From NCBI RefSeq assembly GCF_019977315.1, contig NZ_AP024652.1, positions 2,232,001 to 2,296,000 of the forward strand: a stretch of DNA of 64,000 nt. The letters are read 5' to 3'. This DNA is from Arthrobacter sp. StoSoilB22. Lineage in GTDB: Bacteria; Actinomycetota; Actinomycetes; Actinomycetales; Micrococcaceae. Below the pieces are notes generated by a model that searched no databases, was not told the origin of the DNA, and worked only from the letters and a program-made list of their open reading frames with translations. Shown here piece by piece: positions 1-6,366 of this stretch (positions within the stretch are counted from its first letter, which is position 1; the number at the start of each line of letters is the position of its first letter). The position numbers and the translations under genes are program-made.

Positions 1-119
1 GCGCTGAGCTGCGCCCCGTCACAGGAGACGCGCGGACAGAACTTGAGCAGTTGGCCACAGAATGGAACCTGGGTGGATCCGCCAAGAGACTGCTGGACGC
101 TCTGGACCGTTTCCGATAG
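1..119 (+). CDS. C-terminal end of an unidentified protein (cut by window edge)
   Basis: The frame starting at base 3 is open to a TAG at 117-119 and encodes 38 residues ending LLDALDRFR. The tail is amphipathic and helical, with alternating Leu/Ala and Glu/Arg, but carries no recognisable motif. The gene starts before the window, so length and family cannot be judged. The stop codon lies inside the first copy of a 16-bp tandem repeat that continues downstream. The next gene on the same strand, encoding a secreted helical protein, begins 200 bp away. Confidence 0.5.
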   Translation, partial: AELRPVTGDARTELEQLATEWNLGGSAKRLLDALDRFR

Positions 120-157
120 GGGCAATGTCCGATAGGAGCAACGTCCGATAGGGGCAC
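112..157. repeat. 16-bp tandem repeat, about three copies
   Basis: Copies of TCCGATAGGGGCAATG start at 112, 128 and 144, with small differences between copies. The first overlaps the stop codon of the upstream gene. It is one of several short, mutually unrelated tandem arrays at gene ends in this window. Confidence 0.8.
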
Positions 158-320
158 CTCCGTTGGGTGCAACCCTCACAGACTCCCGTTCACTTTCACA
201 GCCGAATGACAGGTTCAGAACAGCCTGGACTGTGGTGGGACTCCCATCGTGTTAAGAGGACGGAACCATTGACCGTCCCTCAGACACAAGCCGTACCAAC
301 GGCTCATTGAGGAGAGGCAT

Positions 321-878
321 ATGTCAAAAACCAAGAGAATCACACTGGGACTTGCGGCCGGAGCTCTGGCACTGGGGGCAGGATTGGGTGCAACCAGCAT
401 CGCTACAGCTGCCACCACACCATCGCCCAGTGCCACGTCATCTGCGGACGCCACCACGCCGTCAGATCGCGGTGGTAGGCCCGGCGGTCACGGACACGGG
501 CGGGACGGCGGCCAGATCGCCGCGGAACTGGCCACAAAGCTCGGCGTGGACGAAGCCAAAGTCGCTGAAGCCTTGAAAGCGTTCCGTGAGGCGAACAAGC
601 CCACCACGCCTCCTGCAGAAGGAACGGAAGGAACCAAGCCGGACCGCGCAGCACAGGACGCTGCCCTGGCGAAGTCGCTCGCCGAATCGCTGGCTGTTGA
701 CGAATCCAAGGTCACCACAGCCCTGGAAGAGATCCGGGCCGCAGGCCAGGCAGAACGTTCCGCCGCCCTGAAGACCAAGCTCGACAAAGCGGTCACTGAC
801 GGCAAGCTGACGCAAGCCGAAGCTGACGCAGTAACCAAAGCAGTCGAAGCCGGGGTTATCGGAGGAGGTGGCCGCTAA
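321..878 (+). CDS. Small secreted alpha-helical protein of unknown function
   Basis: A 185-residue exported protein. The start is supported by a GGAGAGG ribosome site at 311-317. Residues 1-30 form a Sec signal peptide (SKTKR, hydrophobic Ala/Gly/Leu core, ATA cleavage region). A Gly/His-rich linker (about 50-64) follows. Two related helical segments come next, at 65-92 (LATKLGVDEAKVAEAL) and 115-142 (LAESLAVDESKVTTAL), then a third, more divergent helix pair at 150-179 (GKLTQAEADAVTKAV). The LGVDEAKVxxAL pattern is common in uncharacterised secreted actinobacterial proteins, and no enzymatic residues are visible. A surface or envelope role is a guess. A strong terminator lies 130 bp downstream, so the gene closes its transcript. 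Confidence 0.85.
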   Translation: MSKTKRITLGLAAGALALGAGLGATSIATAATTPSPSATSSADATTPSDRGGRPGGHGHGRDGGQIAAELATKLGVDEAKVAEALKAFREANKPTTPPAEGTEGTKPDRAAQDAALAKSLAESLAVDESKVTTALEEIRAAGQAERSAALKTKLDKAVTDGKLTQAEADAVTKAVEAGVIGGGGR

Positions 879-914
879 CGTCACAGAGAAGGAGATCTCG
901 GCCAAGGGGTCCCA

Positions 915-965
915 GGATATGAACCGGACTCGGATATGAACTGGATTCGGATATGAACTGGACCC
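915..965. repeat. 17-bp tandem repeat, three copies
   Basis: GGATATGAACCGGACTC at 915-931, with near-identical copies at 932-948 and 949-965. The array lies between the stop of the secreted protein gene and its terminator and has no open frame of note. Confidence 0.85.
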
Positions 966-1007
966 CGAAAGCTGGACTTGCCCAGTAGGCAGGGATACCA
1001 GGAAGCG

Positions 1008-1053
1008 AGGGCCTGGGCACGGTATTGAGCCGTGCTCAGGCCCTTATTCTTTT
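1008..1053 (+). terminator. Rho-independent terminator after the secreted protein gene
   Basis: A GC-rich stem (AGGGCCTGGGCACGG at 1008-1022 against CCGTGCTCAGGCCCT at 1030-1044, with one mismatch) encloses the 7-nt loop TATTGAG and is followed by a T-rich tract (TATTCTTTT). Confidence 0.9.
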
Positions 1054-1166
1054 ACAAGATGCGGTCGTGGTGTCTGAGCGGACCTCAACCTGGCAGTTCC
1101 GCACTGGCGCATAAGAGGCAGCAAAGCTGTTTCGGTACTGGTGAACCTCCCTTGAGTATGACAGTC
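1054..1166. other. Left flank of the transposon; no gene seen
   Basis: These 113 bp between the terminator and the transposon tip have no supported coding frame, RNA or repeat. The last bases before the tip (TATGACAGTC) are not repeated at the other side of the element. Confidence 0.5.
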
Positions 1167-1205
1167 TGATCGGAGCCCACTAGGACGGCCCGAACGGTAC
1201 CCACC
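1167..1205 (+). repeat. Left terminal inverted repeat (IRL) of the IS21-type element
   Basis: 39 bp beginning TGATCGGAGCCC and ending GGTACCCACC. It is the exact reverse complement of 5984-6022. Identity stops abruptly at both ends, which defines the element tips. Confidence 0.95.
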
Positions 1206-1227
1206 AGCCGGACATGCCGAACCTAAT

Positions 1228-1249
1228 GACGGCTTGAATGGTACCCACC
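1228..1249 (+). repeat. Internal subterminal copy of the transposase-binding repeat
   Basis: This 22-bp stretch matches 1184-1205 at 19 of 22 positions, sharing GACGGC, GAA and GGTACCCACC. The two copies start 44 bp apart. IS21 ends usually carry several such sites. No comparable second copy was found at the right end. Confidence 0.8.
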
Positions 1250-1259
1250 TGTGAACGTT

Positions 1260-1279
1260 GATCCATCCAGTGTTGGATC
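1260..1279. promoter_or_regulatory. Inverted repeat just upstream of istA
   Basis: GATCCA at 1260-1265 and TGGATC at 1274-1279 form a dyad with an 8-bp spacer, 19 bp before the istA start. It could be an autoregulatory site or a leader hairpin limiting transposase expression. Function is inferred from position only. Confidence 0.4.
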
Positions 1280-1297
1280 GACGACGGGAGGGCCGGG

Positions 1298-2974
1298 ATG
1301 GGGTCAAGAGTGGAGTTGTTCGCGCAGATTCGGAGGGATGCCCGGGTGGAGGGCGCGTCAATCCGGGAGCTTGCCCGCAGGCACCAGGTGGCGCGGAAAA
1401 CCGTGCGTAAGGCGTTAAGTTCCCCGGTCCCGCCAGAGCGTAAAACTCCTGTACGGTCCTCGCCGCGGCTTGATCCTTATAAACCGACGATCGACGCCAT
1501 GCTCGTCGAGGACACGACGGCGCCGAGGAAGCAGCGTCACACTGCCCGGAGGATTCTTGCCCGGCTCATCGAGGAGCATGGAGCGGACGAGTTGTCGTAT
1601 TCGACGGTGCGTGACTACGTTCGGGTCCGCCGGGCGCAGATCGATGTGGAGGCCGGCCGCCGGGTTGAGGTATTTGTTCCTCAGGAGCACGCCCCGGGCG
1701 CGGAAGCGGAAGTGGACTTCGGTGAAGTCTGGATCGTGCTGGACGGGGTAAAGACGAAATGCCACATGTTCATCTTCCGGCTTTCTCACTCCGGCAAAGC
1801 CATCCACCGGATTTACCCCACCCAGGCCCAGGAAGCGTTTCTGGAAGGCCACGTCGAGGCGTTCAACGAGATCGGCGGCGTGCCGGTCAAACATATCCGC
1901 TATGACAACCTCACCAGTGCCGTCAGGGCCGTGGTGTTCGGTCAGGGGCGGAACCGCCTGGAGAATGACCGGTGGGTGTTGTTTCGCTCGTTCTATGGAT
2001 TTGATGCCTTTTATTGCCAGCCAGGTCTTGCCGGCGCTCACGAGAAAGGCGGGGTCGAGGGCGAGGTGGGCTGGTTCCGCCGCAACCGGCTGACCCCGAT
2101 GCCCGTGGCGAGGTCCCTTGATGAGCTCAACGACTGGATCCGGAGCCGGGAGGTTCAAGACGATCAGCGGCGGATTGATGGCAGGATCCGCACTATCGGC
2201 CAGGACTTCGCCGCCGAGCGCCCGTTCCTGGCACCGTTGCCGGCCGACGAGTTCGATCCCGGTCTGGTGTTGAACCCGAGAGTGGACCGGTCCTCAATGA
2301 TCACCGTGCGGATGGTGAAGTACTCGGTGCCAGCACGGTTCATCGGTCGGCGGGTCCGGGTTTCATTGCGGGCATCCGAAGTTGTGGTGTTCGACGGCCG
2401 CGCGGTGGCGGCCCGGCACCAGCGGATTATTGCCAAGGGCGGGCAGTCGGTCCAGTTGGACCATTATCTGGAGGTCCTCAAGACCAAGCCCGGCGCTTTG
2501 CCTGGTTCCACTGCTTTGGCCAGGGCGCGGGAGTCGGGTGCTTTCACCAGCGCCCATGACGCCTTCTGGTCTGCCTCGCGCAGGGTCAACGGTGATGCCG
2601 CGGGGACCCGTGAACTGATTGACGTCCTGCTGCTGCACCGATCGATGGAAGCCGAAGACATCGAGGCAGGGATCACCGCAGCCCTTGGAGTAGGTGCCGT
2701 CAGTGCCGACGTCGTGGCGGTTGAAGGCCGCCGACATGCCTCCAGCATCCCTGCTGGTGGGTCCCGTCCTGACCGTCATCGCGGTGCTCATGCTGAAGCG
2801 AAAGTGCAACGAGTTGTCAGCCTGACCCAGCGCCGGCTGATGGACCCGGCGGCGGTCATCGCCGGGCTCCCTCCAGACAAGCGGCCGCTCCCGGCGATCA
2901 GCGCCTATGACGAGCTGCTGGCCAAACGCACCGAACACTCCGCAGGAACCGCGTCGAAGGAAAACATCTCATGA
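1298..2974 (+). CDS. istA: IS21-family transposase IstA
   Basis: A 558-residue DDE transposase. An N-terminal helix-turn-helix lies at about 21-40 (SIRELARRHQVARKTVRKAL). The rve/DDE core follows, with candidate catalytic residues D140 (EVDFGE), D203 (IRYDN) and E254 (GGVEGE), and the C-terminal Mu-transposase-like domain starts near 320. The start is set by GGGAGG at 1286-1291. Length is typical of the family. The stop overlaps the istB start by 4 nt (ATGA), giving translational coupling. IstA cuts and joins the element ends, and the intact core and IRs suggest the element could still be active. No frameshift is seen. Confidence 0.96.
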   Translation: MGSRVELFAQIRRDARVEGASIRELARRHQVARKTVRKALSSPVPPERKTPVRSSPRLDPYKPTIDAMLVEDTTAPRKQRHTARRILARLIEEHGADELSYSTVRDYVRVRRAQIDVEAGRRVEVFVPQEHAPGAEAEVDFGEVWIVLDGVKTKCHMFIFRLSHSGKAIHRIYPTQAQEAFLEGHVEAFNEIGGVPVKHIRYDNLTSAVRAVVFGQGRNRLENDRWVLFRSFYGFDAFYCQPGLAGAHEKGGVEGEVGWFRRNRLTPMPVARSLDELNDWIRSREVQDDQRRIDGRIRTIGQDFAAERPFLAPLPADEFDPGLVLNPRVDRSSMITVRMVKYSVPARFIGRRVRVSLRASEVVVFDGRAVAARHQRIIAKGGQSVQLDHYLEVLKTKPGALPGSTALARARESGAFTSAHDAFWSASRRVNGDAAGTRELIDVLLLHRSMEAEDIEAGITAALGVGAVSADVVAVEGRRHASSIPAGGSRPDRHRGAHAEAKVQRVVSLTQRRLMDPAAVIAGLPPDKRPLPAISAYDELLAKRTEHSAGTASKENIS

Positions 2975-3786
2975 GCCCCACCGCACCGGCCACCACCATC
3001 ACCCCAACCCTGCGACGGCGCCGCGGTCTGACTGAGCAGGCCGCGGTCGCGGCCGTGGACCAAGCATGCCGCCGATTGCGCCTGCCCACCATCCGGGCGG
3101 TTCTGGACGAAGCTCTGACCGTCGCGGGGAAGGAACAACTCTCTTACCAAGGCTTCCTGGCCGAGCTGCTGCTGGCCGAATGCGATGACCGGGACCGTCG
3201 CTCCTCAATCCGACGCGTCAAAGCCGCGAACTTTCCCCGGGATAAATGGCTCGGTGATTTCGATTTCGACGCGAACACGAACATCAACCCCGCTACCATC
3301 CATACCCTCGCTACCGGCGAATGGATTCGAAAAGGTGCACCGCTATGCCTGATCGGGGACTCCGGAACCGGCAAATCCCACCTGCTTATCGGGCTGGGCA
3401 CCGCCGCGGCGGAGAAGGGATACCGGGTCAAATACACTTTGGCCACCCGGCTCGTGAACGAACTCGTCGAAGCCGCCGACGACAAAGTCCTCGCCAAGAC
3501 CATCGCCAGATACGGCCGAGTGGACCTGCTCTGCATTGACGAGCTCGGCTATATGGAACTGGACCGGCGCGGCGCCGAACTCCTCTTCCAGGTCCTCACC
3601 GAACGCGAAGAGAAGAACTCCATCGCCATCGCTTCCAACGAGTCGTTCTCCGGCTGGACCAAGACATTCACCGACCCGCGCCTCTGCGCCGCGATCGTTG
3701 ACCGGCTGACGTTCAACGGCACCATCATCGAAACCGGCACCGATTCCTACCGCCTCGCCCACAGCCTGACAAGGAACGCGCACTAA
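2971..3786 (+). CDS. istB: IS21-family helper ATPase IstB
   Basis: A 271-residue AAA+ protein related to DnaC/DnaA-type ATPases that assembles on target DNA and activates IstA. Walker A is GDSGTGKS (129-136), Walker B is LLCIDEL (about 186-192), and a sensor-like SN follows at 222-223. The N-terminal 85 residues form the helical IstB region. Translation is coupled to istA through the ATGA overlap. Only 52 bp separate its stop from the end of merA on the opposite strand, with no IS end in between. Confidence 0.96.
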   Translation: MSPTAPATTITPTLRRRRGLTEQAAVAAVDQACRRLRLPTIRAVLDEALTVAGKEQLSYQGFLAELLLAECDDRDRRSSIRRVKAANFPRDKWLGDFDFDANTNINPATIHTLATGEWIRKGAPLCLIGDSGTGKSHLLIGLGTAAAEKGYRVKYTLATRLVNELVEAADDKVLAKTIARYGRVDLLCIDELGYMELDRRGAELLFQVLTEREEKNSIAIASNESFSGWTKTFTDPRLCAAIVDRLTFNGTIIETGTDSYRLAHSLTRNAH

Positions 3787-3838
3787 AAGGTAGCCGCGGC
3801 CGCCCGCCCCACGAACACATAGGTTGTCGTTGACCACT

Positions 3839-5281
3839 TCATGCCGCGCAACAGGACAGTTTGGAGACGTCAGTAGTGAAGGACTGGGCTGCTATCTTGA
3901 TGCCTTCGGCCATGGTCAGATAGGGGCTCCAGAGATTCGCGACCTGATCAACGGTCATCCCGGCCTCCAGAATGTAAATCCCTGCGGCGGCGATGTCCCC
4001 GGCGTCCTTACCCACGACAGTGATCCCTACAATCCGACCCGTGTCCGCGTCGGCAACGATCTTGATGAAGCCGCGGGTATCACGGTTCACCAGCGCGCGA
4101 GGGATAAATTTGAGCGGCAGAACCCGGCACATGCACCGGATCCCTGCCTGGTTCGCTTCCTTGTCCGTCATCCCGACAGCGGCCAGGGCAGGGCTGGTAA
4201 ACGTGACCCGGGGCAGGTGCCGGTAATCGACCTCACGCCCGGCACCCTCAAAGGCGTTCTCCACCATCAGGGCCCCGTGCGCGGCGGCGACATAAACGAA
4301 CTCCGGGTGACCCGTCACATCACCCGCGGCCCAGATCCTCGGATTAGTACTGCGAAGGCTCCCGTCGACCAGGACTTCCCCGCGGTCCCCGGTTTCAACG
4401 CCGACCATGCAAAGGTTCAAATCCTCCGTGACCGGGCGCCGGCCTGTTGCCATGAGCAGGCGCGCGGCCCTGAATTCCTCGTTTCCTCCTGAGACGGAAG
4501 CATCCACGACCACGTCCCCCGACACCTCATCGGTCCGGACCGAGGACGCTGTCGCTCGACGGACGACCCGGATGCCCTCATCGGCGAAGACACCGGCGAG
4601 GGCATGCCCGGCTTCAGGCTCTTCGGCCGAGGCGAGCTTGGACCGGACCAGGATGGTCACCTCCGTGCCGAGCCGGGCGAAAAGCTGCGCCTGCTCCAGC
4701 GCCACATACCCGCCGCCCACCACCAGCATCGAAGCGGGAACGTCCTGCAGCTCCATCGCACTCGTGGACGTCAGATAATCCACCTCGTCCATTCCCGGCA
4801 CTTCAGGGATCCAGGGGGTGGAGCCGGTCGCGACCAGGTAGTGTTCCGCGCTGACTGTCTCGGTGGTTCCGCCCGGGGCGGTTATGTTCAAAACCGGTGC
4901 GGCTGCGGTTCCGGCGAACACCGCCGTCCCCCGCTGCAGGTTCCATCCATAGCCCGCGGCGAGATCCACATACTTCTCTGACCGCATGGATTCGACCAGT
5001 GAGCGCTTCCCGGCGACCAGTTCGGGCATATCCACCGGCTCTGCCGAGGTGCTGATACCGGGGAACCGTCCGGAAGCATCGAGGGCGACATGGCGGGCTT
5101 CCGCGGCGGCCAGCAGGGCCTTGGACGGGATGCAGCCCGTGTTCACGCACGTGCCTCCCACAGTGCTGCGCTCCACCATCAACACCCGCTTGCCACGGCT
5201 GGTTGCCCGGATGGCCGCAGCGAAAGCAGCCCCGCCGGAACCGATAATGGCCAGGTCATAATCGAAAGATGCTGCCGACAC
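3839..5281 (-). CDS. merA: Mercuric reductase MerA
   Basis: A 480-residue flavoprotein disulfide reductase that reduces Hg(II) to volatile Hg(0) with NADPH in the cytoplasm. FAD-binding GSGGAA lies at 15-20. The redox pair is GTCVNTGC (C45/C50), the NAD(P) fold is GGGYVALEQ, and the C-terminal vicinal cysteine pair (C477/C478 in KLSCCAA) hands Hg(II) to the active site and is diagnostic of MerA over lipoamide dehydrogenases. The N-terminal NmerA metal-binding domain is absent, as in several actinobacterial MerA proteins. The GTG start at 5281 is chosen because AGGAG lies 6 nt upstream; the frame extends further, but those residues are not MerA-like. It is transcribed divergently from merR and lies inside the IS21 element. 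Confidence 0.95.
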   Translation of the reverse strand: MSAASFDYDLAIIGSGGAAFAAAIRATSRGKRVLMVERSTVGGTCVNTGCIPSKALLAAAEARHVALDASGRFPGISTSAEPVDMPELVAGKRSLVESMRSEKYVDLAAGYGWNLQRGTAVFAGTAAAPVLNITAPGGTTETVSAEHYLVATGSTPWIPEVPGMDEVDYLTSTSAMELQDVPASMLVVGGGYVALEQAQLFARLGTEVTILVRSKLASAEEPEAGHALAGVFADEGIRVVRRATASSVRTDEVSGDVVVDASVSGGNEEFRAARLLMATGRRPVTEDLNLCMVGVETGDRGEVLVDGSLRSTNPRIWAAGDVTGHPEFVYVAAAHGALMVENAFEGAGREVDYRHLPRVTFTSPALAAVGMTDKEANQAGIRCMCRVLPLKFIPRALVNRDTRGFIKIVADADTGRIVGITVVGKDAGDIAAAGIYILEAGMTVDQVANLWSPYLTMAEGIKIAAQSFTTDVSKLSCCAA

Positions 5282-5380
5282 GAGGGACTCCTGAAGATGG
5301 AAGGGAAGCAGCCGCCAGCACACCTGTTGCTCAACCGACCGCCATGTGCAGCCTTCAACCGAAGACCAGCTCTGCATCCC

Positions 5381-5412
5381 ATTCTCAACCTTCCCCTACA
5401 CTGGAATGTCAA
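5381..5412 (-). promoter_or_regulatory. MerR-type promoter/operator driving merA
   Basis: On the minus strand, TTGACA (5412-5407) is followed after 20 bp by GAGAAT (5386-5381). The spacer contains the dyad TTCC-N8-GGAA. A spacer longer than 17 bp with a dyad between -35 and -10 is the hallmark of MerR-activated promoters, where the regulator untwists DNA on metal binding. It lies 100 bp upstream of the merA start and upstream of merR. Element identity is inferred from sequence and context. Confidence 0.75.
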
Positions 5413-5450
5413 GGAATCGCCGTCCTGGCCGCCTGCTAAGAAATGAGTTC

Positions 5451-5843
5451 ATGATGCGTATCGGTGAGGCCGCGGCAGCGGCAGGGATGACAACCAAGAC
5501 GCTGCGTTTCTACGAGGACAGCGGGCTTCTCCCGGCAGCGAAAAGATCCTCTAACGGCTACCGGGACTACCATGACGACTCCGTGGCCAGGCTCGAATTC
5601 ATCCGCCGCGGACGGGCCGCAGGCCTCGCCCTGACCCAAATACGCGAAATTCTTAGCCTCCGTGACGCCGGAGAAGCCCCCTGCGCCCACGTCCAAGACC
5701 TTCTCTCCAACCAGCTGGCCGAACTGGACCACCAGATTTCTGAACTAATGGCGCTGCGATCCATCGTCGCCGGCCTTCACGCCACCGCCGCGTCCGGGAC
5801 CGACGCAAGCTGCGATCCCGAACAAATCTGCAGCTACCTCTGA
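5451..5843 (+). CDS. merR: MerR-family metal-responsive regulator
   Basis: A 130-residue regulator. The winged-helix DNA-binding part (IGEAAAAAGMTTKTLRFYE, then GYRDY) spans 1-70, followed by the dimerisation helix (about 78-112). Cysteines C78, C121 and C127 lie where Hg/Zn-type MerR proteins hold their ligands (one before the long helix, two at the C-terminus), although the C-terminal spacing (C-x5-C) is tighter than in Tn501 MerR. Two adjacent ATG codons (5451, 5454) are possible starts. The frame is open upstream to 5346, but that part overlaps the merA promoter and has no homology features. It is divergent from merA, which it presumably represses and activates. Confidence 0.88.
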   Translation: MMRIGEAAAAAGMTTKTLRFYEDSGLLPAAKRSSNGYRDYHDDSVARLEFIRRGRAAGLALTQIREILSLRDAGEAPCAHVQDLLSNQLAELDHQISELMALRSIVAGLHATAASGTDASCDPEQICSYL

Positions 5844-5983
5844 CGCACTACTCCGCCAGACGCCAGCTTCCAACAACCGGGACCCCGGGTATCGTCCCAA
5901 CCCGCGGCAGTGTTTTCACAGACCCAGAAACCACGCCAAGAACCCCTAGACACCCTCACAACATCATCCCCGGACGTCCGACG

Positions 5984-6022
5984 GGTGGGTACCGTTCGGG
6001 CCGTCCTAGTGGGCTCCGATCA
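5984..6022 (-). repeat. Right terminal inverted repeat (IRR) of the IS21-type element
   Basis: Exact reverse complement of 1167-1205 over 39 bp, ending CTCCGATCA. The 140 bp between merR and this repeat contain no supported gene. Confidence 0.95.
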
Positions 6023-6366
6023 CGTTGACACAATCATCCCTTTCCGACCCCGACGGAGACGGCATGTTGAACGAGGCCTCACACTAGTACGGCCGGCCCT
6101 TTGCTCTGGCCCCTGTAACGACGGGGCAGGGGCACGCACTGCGCGCGGAACCGGGCGGACCCGACGCCGAGTTTTGTCGGGCTGCGCCGCCAGCGCGGGT
6201 ATGTACCAACGGGCGCGGAGCTGTGCAGTGACCGCCGGGGTGTGCAGCGCCGGATGTGTCGCCCAACGCCCGGTTCTGCCGACGGGCGCCGGGCTGCGAC
6301 GCAGCGCGGGAATGTGTCCACGGGCGCGGGACTGTGTCGCTGGCGTGGGGCTGTTGTGGGTTGGGT
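6023..6366. repeat. Gene-free region with degenerate GC-rich repeats
   Basis: No credible gene lies between the transposon tip and the endonuclease stop. From about 6170 to 6345 a loose repeat recurs, built around GCGCGGG.ATGT..CC and ACGGGCGC(G/C)GG.CTG (for example 6195-6225, 6289-6300 and 6308-6340). The copies can pair with one another. The stretch lies immediately 3' of the minus-strand endonuclease gene and may act as its transcript end. Open frames here are low-complexity Arg/His/Pro-rich products of the repeat. Confidence 0.6.

Larger units (their letters stand above)
1167..6022. mobile_element. IS21-family transposon carrying merA and merR
   Basis: A 4,856-bp element bounded by perfect 39-bp inverted repeats at 1167-1205 and 5984-6022. 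The tips read TGATCGGAGCCC... and ...GGGCTCCGATCA, matching the TG...CA termini of the IS21 family. Inside lie istA and istB with their usual 4-nt overlap, then merA (minus strand) and merR (plus strand). No copy of the terminal repeat occurs between istB and merA, so the mercury genes are enclosed rather than adjacent. The left end has a second, imperfect internal copy of the inner part of the repeat, as expected for multiple transposase-binding sites. The bases immediately outside (GACAGTC left, CGTTGAC right) are not a direct repeat, so no target duplication is visible. Confidence 0.92.

Noticed and set aside
3787..3838. A right end of the IS21 element directly after istB
   Set aside because: No copy of the GGTGGGTACC-type terminal sequence occurs here. 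The only matching right end is at 5984-6022, beyond merR.
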